DNA of 27,991 bases from Chersky-822 sp035553055 (GTDB taxonomy: Bacteria; Actinomycetota; Actinomycetes; Streptosporangiales; Streptosporangiaceae), in assembly GCA_035553055.1 (NCBI GenBank), contig DATNEK010000233.1:1-27991 (forward strand), written 5' to 3'. Below, piece after piece: positions 17,075 to 23,293 of this stretch. Position 1 is the stretch's first letter; each line of letters begins with the position of its first letter. Made by a program: the position numbers and the translations under genes. The notes under the pieces were generated by a model that saw only the letters and a list, made by a program, of their open reading frames with translations, was not told the origin of the DNA and made no database searches.

Positions 17075-17093
17075 GCGCATCATCTAGATGCGC
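17075..17093. promoter_or_regulatory. Palindrome in the divergent intergenic region
   Basis: GCGCATC (17075-17081) and GATGCGC (17087-17093) flank a 5-base spacer, and the overlapping CATCTAGATG (17081-17090) is itself a perfect palindrome. It could be a second operator or a promoter-proximal hairpin. No clear -35/-10 pair was assigned in 16960-17152. Confidence 0.35.
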
Positions 17094-17110
17094 ACTCGAC
17101 TGCTCGGGCC

Positions 17111-17147
17111 GCCTCCCTGGCGTGCCCGCGTGCTCTGCCAGGGAGGC
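17111..17147 (+). promoter_or_regulatory. Hairpin sequestering the ribosome binding site of the SDR gene
   Basis: GCCTCCCTGG (17111-17120) is perfectly complementary to CCAGGGAGGC (17138-17147), and one more C-G pair can close the loop. The right arm contains GGGAGG (17141-17146), the Shine-Dalgarno of the ATG at 17153. The folded leader should block ribosome access unless another structure, protein or ligand opens it. Alternatively it is an attenuator, although no T-tract follows. Confidence 0.6.
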
Positions 17148-17152
17148 AATCG

Positions 17153-18196
17153 ATGAAAGTGCTTGTAGCCGGGGATCGCGGTTACATCGGGGCAATCCTG
17201 GTTCCGTTCTTGCGCACCGCGGGGCACCAGGTTGGCGGGCTCGACCTCGGTCTGTACGAAGGCTGCGACTTCGGGCCGCCCGCGAATCACGCAGCCAATC
17301 GCCCCGCCGTCGACATCCGCGACGTCCAGCCTGCTGACCTGCTTGGTTACGAAGCGGTCATCTGCCTGGCCGCTCTGTCCAACGACCCGCTCGGACACCT
17401 CAACCCAGCGGCCACCTACTCGGTCAACCTCGAAGGAACCCTGCACCTGGCCAGTGCGGCCAAGCAGGCTGGCATCCCGCGCTTCCTGTTCGCATCGTCG
17501 TGCAGCCTCTACGGCGCCGCGGGATCGGCCGCCGTGGCCGAGGACGCTGAGCTTGAACCGGTGACCCCGTACGGCGAGACCAAGGCGCGCGCCGAGCGCC
17601 AGCTCTCGCTGCTCGCTAGCGACTCGTTCAGCCCGACTTACTTGCGCAACGCCACAGCCTACGGAGCCTCACCTCGGTTGCGGCTCGACATCGTGGTCAA
17701 TAACCTCACCGCCGTCGCGACGACGACCGGCGAGGTACGAATGGAGAGCGACGGATCGCCGTGGCGACCCCTAGTGCACGTAGAGGACATCTGCCGGGCG
17801 TTCCTTGCCGTGCTTGAAGCTCCGCTCGCACTGGTACACGACGAGGCGTTCAATGTCGGGCGGCAGGAAGACAACGTGCAGGTACGCGACATCGCCGAGC
17901 TTGTGCACAACGCGGTGCCGCGATCACGAATCTCATTTGCCAAGGGTGCCGGGCCGGACCTACGCGACTACCGGGTGGACTTCGCCAAGCTCAACGAGAC
18001 CTTCCCTGATCTGCGCCTGCGCTGGAGCGTGGCCGCCGGCGTCGACGAGCTGGCCAGCGCCTATCTCACGCACGGGCTCAGCTACGACGATTTCGCATCA
18101 TCGCGCTACGTGCGGCTGCGCCGGATCCGCGAACTACTGTCCACCGGCGTGATCGATGACATGCTCCGCCGCGTGGCAGCAGGCTCGCCGGCCTAG
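17153..18196 (+). CDS. NAD-dependent nucleotide-sugar epimerase/dehydratase (extended SDR)
   Basis: A 347-residue extended short-chain dehydrogenase/reductase. The NAD-binding loop is GDRGYIG (7-13), a variant of GxxGxxG with Asp-Arg where many relatives have Ala-Thr. SSCSLYG (115-121) supplies the Ser region and YGETK (140-144) the catalytic Tyr/Lys. The C-terminal half carries the substrate-binding part (RPLVHVEDICRA, FNVGRQEDNV). The enzyme should modify a nucleotide-activated hexose, acting together with the RmlC-like gene six bases downstream. The frame is open back to 17054, but ATG 17153 has GGGAGG at ideal spacing and starts directly at the Rossmann fold. That Shine-Dalgarno lies inside a strong hairpin, suggesting translational control. 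Exact reaction not determined. Confidence 0.88.
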   Translation: MKVLVAGDRGYIGAILVPFLRTAGHQVGGLDLGLYEGCDFGPPANHAANRPAVDIRDVQPADLLGYEAVICLAALSNDPLGHLNPAATYSVNLEGTLHLASAAKQAGIPRFLFASSCSLYGAAGSAAVAEDAELEPVTPYGETKARAERQLSLLASDSFSPTYLRNATAYGASPRLRLDIVVNNLTAVATTTGEVRMESDGSPWRPLVHVEDICRAFLAVLEAPLALVHDEAFNVGRQEDNVQVRDIAELVHNAVPRSRISFAKGAGPDLRDYRVDFAKLNETFPDLRLRWSVAAGVDELASAYLTHGLSYDDFASSRYVRLRRIRELLSTGVIDDMLRRVAAGSPA

Positions 18197-18202
18197 ACCA
18201 CC

Positions 18203-18751
18203 ATGGACGTCAGCAACGTGGCGCGGGTCGAAGGTGCGCTGTTGTTCACGCCAACCCCGCACGCCGACGAACGCGGCTTCTTCTGTCGCACCTTTGACAC
18301 CGACATCGTCAGGGCCGCTGGCATCGACCCGTCCGGCTTCGCGCAGGACAGCCTGTCCCGATCGAGGCGTGGCGTCCTGCGTGGTCTGCACCTGCGCCGG
18401 GGAGCGGGCGAGGCCAAGCTCGTTCGCTGTTCGTACGGCGCGATATTCGATGTGATCGTCGACCTCAGGCCGCAGTCACCGACGTTCGGCAACTGGGAAA
18501 GCTTCGAACTGCGCGGCGACGACCAAGTCTCGCTCTATGTTCCGGCCGGATGCGCGCACGGATTTCAGGCACTGACCGAGCCAGCCGATGTCAGCTACCG
18601 AATCGATCGCGTCCACGATCCCGCTGAGGATGTGGCCATCGCGCACGACGACCCCGCGCTCGCGATCCCTTGGCCGCTGCCGGTCGCTGGCATGTCGCCA
18701 CGAGACAGAACCGCCCCGCCGCTCGCGGTCGCTCTGGCCCGGCTGCCGTAA
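18203..18751 (+). CDS. dTDP-4-dehydrorhamnose 3,5-epimerase-like (RmlC family)
   Basis: A 182-residue cupin of the RmlC family, the normal length. Conserved features in order are DERGFF (22-27), QDSLSRSRRGVLRGLH with the catalytic base His63, PAGCAHGF (114-121), the catalytic-acid Tyr132 (SYR) and Asp168 (SPRD) that pairs with the His. The segment where Salmonella RmlC has NYYSP reads RVHDP, so a substrate-contacting tyrosine is replaced; this could change 3- versus 3,5-epimerisation or the substrate. It follows the SDR gene by six bases without a clear Shine-Dalgarno, so translation is probably coupled. Together the two genes imply a dedicated deoxy- or 4-keto-sugar branch. A hairpin terminator follows at once. 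Confidence 0.88.
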   Translation: MDVSNVARVEGALLFTPTPHADERGFFCRTFDTDIVRAAGIDPSGFAQDSLSRSRRGVLRGLHLRRGAGEAKLVRCSYGAIFDVIVDLRPQSPTFGNWESFELRGDDQVSLYVPAGCAHGFQALTEPADVSYRIDRVHDPAEDVAIAHDDPALAIPWPLPVAGMSPRDRTAPPLAVALARLP

Positions 18752-18754
18752 CCC

Positions 18755-18773
18755 GGTTCGGGCCGCCCGAGCC
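18755..18773 (+). terminator. Hairpin terminator after the epimerase pair
   Basis: An 8-bp stem (GGTTCGGG with CCCGAGCC, one G-T pair) closes a 3-base loop four bases after the RmlC-like stop codon. There is no T-tract, which is common in high-GC actinobacteria. Confidence 0.5.
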
Positions 18774-18780
18774 TCCCGCG

Positions 18781-18872
18781 GTGCGGTGCCGGGCTTGCCC
18801 GCAGTGTGGTGCCGGGGTTGCCCGGGGTGCGGTGCCGGGCTTGCCCGGGGTGCGGTGCCGGGCTTGCCTGCG
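18781..18872. repeat. 23-bp tandem repeat, four units
   Basis: Four contiguous units of exactly 23 bp run 18781-18803, 18804-18826, 18827-18849 and 18850-18872; a decayed fifth begins at 18873. Each starts GTGCGGTGCCGGG or a one- or two-base variant and continues with a CTTGCC-type core. They lie in the 697-bp gap between the RmlC-like gene (ends 18751) and the GH12 gene (starts 19449). I see no credible gene in that gap: frames that cross it are products of GC richness and repeats. Confidence 0.85.
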
Positions 18873-18915
18873 GTGCGGATGCTGGCGGCGTGCCCCGGCA
18901 TCCTGCGGCGGGGGT

Positions 18916-19194
18916 GCGATGAGTTGCCGGTTTCATCGCGCCGGGCAGGGCAGACGCCGCGATGGATTGCCATATACACACCCGATTTCCCTGCTGGATT
19001 CCCGGATCCATCGCACCGGACCGGGCCTGGCGGGGCGCGCACGGCGCGGGATCGGGCGTCGGGTGCACCAACCTCTCTTAGATTCGGGCATCCACCTCAC
19101 CGAACGCTGCCGTAGCACAGGTAGATCCGGGGACACACCTCGCGGGCAGCCCGGTACTTGCCTGAGGGGTGCGATGGATTCGGGCAGCCATCGG
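18916..19194. repeat. Family of 24-nt palindromic elements
   Basis: Two complete hairpins occur: 18916-18939 (GCGATGA, 10-base centre, TCATCGC) and 19171-19194 (CGATGG, 10-base centre ATTCGGGCAG, CCATCG). At least three half-decayed copies lie between them: 18959-18982 keeps the left arm GCGATGG, 18991-19014 keeps ATTCCCGGAT plus the right arm CCATCGC, and 19075-19098 keeps ATTCGGGCAT. GCGATGGAT at 18959-18967 also pairs perfectly with ATCCATCGC at 19006-19014. This looks like a short dispersed palindromic repeat family. The rest of the gap to 19346 shows nothing I can name. Confidence 0.6.
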
Positions 19195-19346
19195 GCGGGC
19201 GAACAAGCGCAGGGACGAGAACCGCCACCGTCATCGAACCCTCCGGTCCGAGCGACCAGTCCGCGTCGTCATCGCGGCTGGCAACTCGACGTAGCCCCGA
19301 CCCCACAGGCAACGCGGAAAACGCAGAAATCATCGCGGGAGCTTTC

Positions 19347-19368
19347 ACGTGATACTGACGTGATACGC
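19347..19368. promoter_or_regulatory. Direct repeat, candidate regulator site before the GH12 gene
   Basis: ACGTGATACTG (19347-19357) is followed without a gap by ACGTGATACGC (19358-19368), an 11-bp direct repeat of about one helical turn, suiting side-by-side binding of a regulator. The second unit contains CGTGATACGC, identical to 17039-17048 in the divergent region of the epimerase gene. The site is about 80-100 bp before the GH12 start. Confidence 0.45.
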
Positions 19369-19411
19369 AAAATCATGCAAAACGCCCGCAAGTTACCCAA
19401 GCAGTCGTTAC

Positions 19412-19444
19412 CCTCAGGAAGGTCACAGAAACCGACCTGAGGAG
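19412..19444 (+). promoter_or_regulatory. Hairpin overlapping the GH12 ribosome binding site
   Basis: CCTCA (19412-19416) pairs with TGAGG (19438-19442), and GGTC (19421-19424) pairs with GACC (19434-19437), leaving a 4-base bulge and a 9-base loop. Alternatively CCTCAGG pairs with CCTGAGG. Either fold covers GAGGAG (19439-19444), the Shine-Dalgarno of ATG 19449. This is the same arrangement as at the SDR gene, built from different sequence. Confidence 0.5.
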
Positions 19445-19448
19445 TCAT

Positions 19449-20183
19449 ATGCGTAGGGCACGAGTAACTTTCCTGGCAGCAGCCGCGGCGGCAGCCGTGC
19501 TGGCCGGACCTGTGGTTACCGGACCCATACTCGCCAGCTCAGCGCTCGCAAGCGTACCTCCTAATCCAAGCTGGCAGTCATCAGCACCATTCGGATCGTG
19601 GAACAACGGCGGGTTCATCGTCTATAACAACGAATGGAATCAGCCAACCGGCCCCCAGACGATCTGGGCCGATTCATACCATTACTGGGGCGTAGAGTCC
19701 AACCAGGCGGCTGGCAATACGGCTGTCGAAACATATCCATGCGTGCAAAAGAATTACAACAATCCCAAGGCCCTGTCTTTCCACCTCATCCGCAACGGCT
19801 TCGCCGAGACGATGCCGAGCGCCTCAGGGCTTGACGCCGAGGCTGCTGACGATGTGTGGCTGAACAACTACAAGATCGAGGTCATGATCTGGGTAGACAA
19901 CCACGGTCAGCGGCCGAGCGGCAATGTCATCGGCCACGCGACCATATTCGGGCAGCACTTCGCGGTCTGGCACGGAGGCACGGACTTCACGTTCGCACTC
20001 GACCATAACGAGACCCACGGGGTGACGCACATCCTGGCGGCAATCGCCTGGCTCGCCAAGCACAATCAGATCCCGTCCGACGCCACGCTCACCCAGGTGA
20101 ACTTCGGCTGGGAGATCGCCTCAACCAACGGCACGCCGATGGACTTCAAGCTCACCAACTACTGGCTGCACACCAGGCAGTAG
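19449..20183 (+). CDS. Secreted glycoside hydrolase family 12 endoglucanase-like protein
   Basis: A 244-residue protein with a Sec signal peptide: Arg-rich start, hydrophobic Ala/Leu/Val core (about 8-30) and a likely cleavage near ALAS-V (33-36). The mature part matches GH12, a beta-jelly-roll family of retaining endo-beta-glucanases and xyloglucanases: the nucleophile Glu144 in KIEVMIW, the acid/base Glu222 in FGWEI followed by AST, and aromatic-rich strands such as YHYWGVE (78-83). Length is normal for a single-domain GH12 with no binding module. It probably trims or releases the locus polysaccharide, or degrades plant beta-glucan. The Shine-Dalgarno lies in a hairpin and a direct-repeat operator candidate lies upstream, so expression appears controlled separately from the epimerase pair. 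Confidence 0.88.
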   Translation: MRRARVTFLAAAAAAAVLAGPVVTGPILASSALASVPPNPSWQSSAPFGSWNNGGFIVYNNEWNQPTGPQTIWADSYHYWGVESNQAAGNTAVETYPCVQKNYNNPKALSFHLIRNGFAETMPSASGLDAEAADDVWLNNYKIEVMIWVDNHGQRPSGNVIGHATIFGQHFAVWHGGTDFTFALDHNETHGVTHILAAIAWLAKHNQIPSDATLTQVNFGWEIASTNGTPMDFKLTNYWLHTRQ

Positions 20184-20191
20184 GCGCCCCT

Positions 20192-20296
20192 AACAGCAGC
20201 GTCGAACCCTTGCTGTTGTTGGCGGCACTCCCGGATCAGCAGCGCTGAACCCCTGCTGTAGTTGGGACGACGGCGTTGGACCGTTGCTGTCGTTGG
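20192..20296. repeat. Degenerate hairpin-forming repeats after the GH12 gene
   Basis: AGCAGCG...TGCTGTTGTTGG (20195-20222) recurs with a few changes at 20238-20265 (43-bp period), and a third, weaker copy runs at about 20268-20296. The first two contain inverted repeats: AACAGCA (20192-20198) with TGCTGTT (20211-20217), and CAGCAG (20237-20242) with CTGCTG (20253-20258). They would sit in the 3' untranslated region of the GH12 transcript. Confidence 0.5.
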
Positions 20297-20336
20297 CAAC
20301 ACCAACCCGCCCGTCACCTCAAGCCCGCCACCCCAA

Positions 20337-20362
20337 GCCCGGCCCGCCACGGCGGGCCGGGC
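20337..20362. terminator. Strong bidirectional hairpin terminator
   Basis: A perfect 12-bp inverted repeat, GCCCGGCCCGCC (20337-20348) and GGCGGGCCGGGC (20351-20362), is separated by AC. It lies between the convergent GH12 gene and the GT26 gene whose stop is at 20370, so it can serve both strands. No T-tract. Confidence 0.7.
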
Positions 20363-20369
20363 CGTGCGT

Positions 20370-21260
20370 TTAGGCAGCGCCGGCGCGGCGGCGGCGCAGT
20401 CCCTGCCAGGTACTGCGTGCGAGCAGCAGGGCAGCGAAAGGCACGTCGCGGCGCAGGTACCGGCCAGCCAGCCGACGCGGCTCGCTGATCAGCCGGAAGA
20501 CCCACTCAAGCCCGGTGCGCTGCATCCAGGCGGGCGCGCGGCGCAGCTCGCCGGCGGCATAGGGGATCGCCGCGCCGCAACCCACGAACCACGCATCAGG
20601 CAGATGCGGAATCAGCCTCGCGATCAACCGCTCCTGCTTGGGGAACCCGAGCCCGACAAAGACAATCTTCGGCTCGGCCTCGGCCAGTTCCTTGCACAGC
20701 ACGTCGATGTCGTCGGCCATCGCGTTGAACCTCGCCGCCGGAGCGTAGGTGCCGGCCACTTTGAGACCCGCGTGCAGGGCCGAGAGCCGATCACCGGCCA
20801 ACGCCGCCGCCGATGGCCGTCCGTCCGCGGTCGTCACGCCGCCGATCAGGTAGATCGACCAGCCGTTGGCAGCGGCCGCGCCGGACAGCGAATAGATCAA
20901 GTCCGAACCGGTGATCCGCTCTACCAGCGGCCGCCCGGCAAGCCTAGCCGCCCAGAGCAACGGCATCCCATCGGGCACAACGAACGACGCGGACGTGACG
21001 AACCCGCGGCTGGTCACGTCCCGGCCGATCCGGTGGCAGATGTCGACGTTGGGGGTCACGATCGTCCCGCCGCGCTCGCGCCGGATGGCCGCCACCACGT
21101 TGTCGATCAGCTCGGCTTGGGTGAGCACGTCGAACTCGGCCCCGGCAACGCTGACACGAGCGCTGGCACGAGCGCTGGCACGAGCGCTGACACGAGCGCT
21201 GACACGAGCGGCACGAGCGCTGGCACGAGCGCTGCCTTGAGCGCTGACGTGAGGGGCCAT
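20370..21260 (-). CDS. WecG/TagA/CpsF family (GT26) glycosyltransferase
   Basis: A 296-residue protein. The GT26 domain starts at about residue 38 (VAGAEFDVLT) and shows IVTPNVDI (67-74), VVPDGMPLLWAAR, the glycine-rich YLIGG and VGLGFPKQE, followed by a basic C-terminal tail as in TagA-type enzymes that dock on membranes. These transfer the second sugar, often N-acetylmannosamine or a uronic-type sugar, onto a lipid-diphosphate-linked first sugar, which fits the phosphoglycosyl transferase at the head of the same block. Before the domain lies an unusual extension of Ser-Ala-Arg-Ala/Val repeats (about 10-36), encoded by 12-bp DNA repeats. The frame stays open to 21896, but that upstream part is antisense shadow of the GT2 gene. 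ATG 21260 follows the GT2 stop by two bases. Confidence 0.85.
   Translation of the reverse strand: MAPHVSAQGSARASARAARVSARVSARASARASARVSVAGAEFDVLTQAELIDNVVAAIRRERGGTIVTPNVDICHRIGRDVTSRGFVTSASFVVPDGMPLLWAARLAGRPLVERITGSDLIYSLSGAAAANGWSIYLIGGVTTADGRPSAAALAGDRLSALHAGLKVAGTYAPAARFNAMADDIDVLCKELAEAEPKIVFVGLGFPKQERLIARLIPHLPDAWFVGCGAAIPYAAGELRRAPAWMQRTGLEWVFRLISEPRRLAGRYLRRDVPFAALLLARSTWQGLRRRRAGAA
21153..21245. repeat. 12-bp tandem repeat inside the GT26 gene
   Basis: About eight units of GRCACGAGCGCT run head to tail (on the + strand); the fifth is shortened to 9 bp and the last (GCCTTGAGCGCT) is diverged. All lengths are multiples of three, so gain or loss of units keeps the frame. On the coding strand they encode repeats of Ser-Ala-Arg-Ala/Val. 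Confidence 0.85.
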
Positions 21261-21262
21261 GC

Positions 21263-22174
21263 TCAGATCCCGTGCCCGCGTGCGTGCAGCGTCGCAAGCA
21301 CCCGCTCGCCCGAAACCACCCCAGCCGCGACGGCCAGGACGAACGGCAGCCTGCGCTCGCGCCAATTGCTGCGCATCGCTTTGACAGCCCACTTCCAGGA
21401 CGCGCCTCGCCTGCCCAGGCAGGCATAGCCGAACGCGATCTGTGCGTAGACCCGCGCCGCACCAGACCCGCTGGCGGCGATATCTGGGTGTCTGGCCAGC
21501 ATCCAAACCAGCCCGGCCACCTTGGTTTCCCACGCCAGCGCGTAGTAGGAGGTCGTGTCCCACGTCACCAGGACGAGCGGCCGGTCGACGTTGACGATCG
21601 GCCGACGGCGCGCGGCTCGCAGCGCGAGATCCCAGTCTTCGTTCTGGCTGCCTGGAATCGTCTCGTCGACCAGGCCGATCCCGTCGAGCAGCGATGACCG
21701 GGCGATCAGGTATGTCGATGAGTGCACCATCGCCATCCGCGAACGCAGCAACTCGGCGCGGGTGATCTCGGCGGCGCCAGCCGTGCGGTCCTTGGTCCGG
21801 CCACCAGAGCGCACGGTGATCCCGCAGCTCGCGAACTCGGCGCCGGGGCTCGCGAGCAGCGCCCGCACCTGGCTGATCAGCTTGCCTGGCAGCCACTCAT
21901 CGTCGTCGTCACAGAACGCCACCAGATCGGTGTCGAGTGCGAGAATGCCGCGGTTGCGGGCGCCGGCCAAGCCAGGCGAGCGGTCGTTGGCGAGCACGCG
22001 CACGCGATCATCACTCGCGATGGCGGCGTCAGGCACTACTCCGTCGAACACGACAGCGACGCTCAGCTCGCCCGGGTAGTCCTGCGCCAGAATCGCGGCG
22101 ACCGCGGCCCGCAGCGCTCGCGGACGATCGCGGGTCGGCACGACGACGCCGACCGACGGCCAGGACCGCATCAC
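21263..22174 (-). CDS. GT2-family glycosyltransferase
   Basis: A 303-residue GT-A fold inverting glycosyltransferase. The nucleotide-binding start is VGVVVPTRDRPRALRAAV, the SPGLAGARNRG segment precedes the metal-binding AFCDDDDEWLPG (DXD-type), and NEDWDLALRA supplies the probable catalytic acidic pair. The C-terminal 90 residues are helical and basic, consistent with membrane association. It should add one residue to the lipid-linked repeat unit. GTG 22174 overlaps the sulfotransferase stop (GTGA) and is followed at once by ATG 22171; either may be used. The GT26 gene begins two bases after its stop, so sulfotransferase, GT2 and GT26 are translationally coupled. Confidence 0.9.
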   Translation of the reverse strand: MMRSWPSVGVVVPTRDRPRALRAAVAAILAQDYPGELSVAVVFDGVVPDAAIASDDRVRVLANDRSPGLAGARNRGILALDTDLVAFCDDDDEWLPGKLISQVRALLASPGAEFASCGITVRSGGRTKDRTAGAAEITRAELLRSRMAMVHSSTYLIARSSLLDGIGLVDETIPGSQNEDWDLALRAARRRPIVNVDRPLVLVTWDTTSYYALAWETKVAGLVWMLARHPDIAASGSGAARVYAQIAFGYACLGRRGASWKWAVKAMRSNWRERRLPFVLAVAAGVVSGERVLATLHARGHGI

Positions 22175-23127
22175 CTGGCATCACCATGCGCATAGCCGTA
22201 ATGGCGCAGCAGCGGCAGCGTCAGCGCGGTGACCGCGCGGCGCTGCGAGCCGGGCATCGCCGTCCGCCACCGGTCATCGGGCCTGATCGTGATCTTGCCG
22301 GTGGCGAAACGCATCGGGTTGCCGGCCGCGGTGTGCGCCTGCTTGAGTTCGGCCCACTGTTCGTGCTCGCCGCCGACGAAGGCCAGGCCGGGCTCGTCAA
22401 CCGTCAGCCCGGCGAAGCCCGCGATCAGCCGCAGCGTCGGCTTGACGTCGCCGACCAGGTCTTCGTATCGCACCCGGAGCACCGGCGTCTGGCCACGGGC
22501 GAGTAGCTGGAGCGATGCGTTCTGCGTATTCCATTCCCTGGCCGCTCTGGACGGGGAGTACCTGGTCATGTAGCTGCGACCGCCGGCTTCCGGTCTGCGC
22601 ACCAGCGTGGTCCACGAGTAAGCCACCGCGCGGCTGTCCCGCACCACGTGGATAACCCGCAGGTCGATGCCGCTGCGGCGGCTCAGGCAGAACGCCAGCG
22701 AGGCGTGCTTGCTCGAGTCCACCACGGTGCGGCACCCGCTGACGTCAGCGACGGCCTGGTAGAGCCGCACGTAGTAATCGGTGTACTCGGCGAGATCTCG
22801 CCGCACCCGGTCAGCCATCGACTGCCGGGCGAGTCGCGGAATGAACCGCGTGCGGTCGACCGACGCGCGCAGGTCAGCGATCCGTGGCACATCTAGCTTG
22901 GACCAGCCGCCGAACGCCGAGCCGGCCACAGCCGACCAGAACTCACAACGGCCGAACTCGATTCCGCAGCCACACCGCTCGTTGTCGGTGACGCCGCGTT
23001 GCCAAAGGTGCACAACCTCGCCAGCCACGCACACGCCGGGAAGCTCGCCGAGCAGGCGCTCAGCCAGCGTGCTGCCGCTGCGTCCCATGCCGCCCAGGTA
23101 GAGTACCCGGAAGTCACCGAACGTCAT
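22171..23127 (-). CDS. Sulfotransferase family protein (PAPS-dependent)
   Basis: A 318-residue protein. The 5'-phosphosulfate-binding loop is LGGMGRSGSTLAERLL (11-26) and the 3'-phosphate-binding segment is RVIHVVRDSRAVAYSW (157-172); TVVDSSKHA (134-142) is another family mark. The ERCGCG...CEFW cluster (50-64) is typical of an actinobacterial subgroup and may hold a metal or disulfides. The enzyme should transfer sulfate from PAPS to a hydroxyl of a sugar or lipid. Genes for ATP sulfurylase and PAP phosphatase lie in the same block, and two glycosyltransferases are coupled to its 3' end, so a polysaccharide repeat unit is the likely acceptor. The frame extends to TTG 23145; ATG 23127 starts just before the core strand and is preferred. 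Confidence 0.88.
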   Translation of the reverse strand: MTFGDFRVLYLGGMGRSGSTLAERLLGELPGVCVAGEVVHLWQRGVTDNERCGCGIEFGRCEFWSAVAGSAFGGWSKLDVPRIADLRASVDRTRFIPRLARQSMADRVRRDLAEYTDYYVRLYQAVADVSGCRTVVDSSKHASLAFCLSRRSGIDLRVIHVVRDSRAVAYSWTTLVRRPEAGGRSYMTRYSPSRAAREWNTQNASLQLLARGQTPVLRVRYEDLVGDVKPTLRLIAGFAGLTVDEPGLAFVGGEHEQWAELKQAHTAAGNPMRFATGKITIRPDDRWRTAMPGSQRRAVTALTLPLLRHYGYAHGDAR

Positions 23128-23293
23128 CGCACCAGTCCCGATCAAAAGCGGATCTTTTGCCTCCCGAAGCTGCCATTCTGCCTGGCGACCAGGTGTCTTA
23201 GGTGTGACATCACGAAACTGACTAAACGTAGCTAAGTTCTTACAACCCGCTATAAACCGCCGCCGCCGCCTGTGACACTGGCTGTGACAAGGG
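23128..23293 (-). promoter_or_regulatory. Intergenic region upstream of the sulfotransferase, with repeated TGTGACA
   Basis: This is the only sizeable gap in block D and is less GC-rich than its surroundings (for example 23216-23260), so an internal promoter for sulfotransferase-GT2-GT26 is plausible. On the + strand TGTGACA occurs at 23203-23209, 23271-23277 and 23283-23289, the last two 12 bp apart. TGTGA is the half-site word of CRP/GlxR-type regulators, but no full inverted site is present. No clear -35/-10 was assigned. Confidence 0.35.

Noticed and set aside
18670..19440. Long + frame across the gap between the RmlC-like and GH12 genes
   Set aside because: It begins inside the RmlC-like gene in another frame, runs through the 23-bp tandem repeats and palindromes, and has no recognisable domain or ribosome site.
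21153..21245. CRISPR-like array
   Set aside because: Units are contiguous 12-mers with no unique spacers and lie in a coding frame; the 23-bp repeats at 18781 likewise have no spacers.
20262..21428. Long + frame opposite GT26 and GT2
   Set aside because: Antisense shadow in high-GC DNA; low-complexity product and no start context.
21261..21896. Upstream extension of the GT26 frame to a 508-residue protein
   Set aside because: The added 212 residues lie antiphase to the coding GT2 gene, are Arg/Pro/Ala-rich without family match, and a good ATG at 21260 follows the GT2 stop by two bases.
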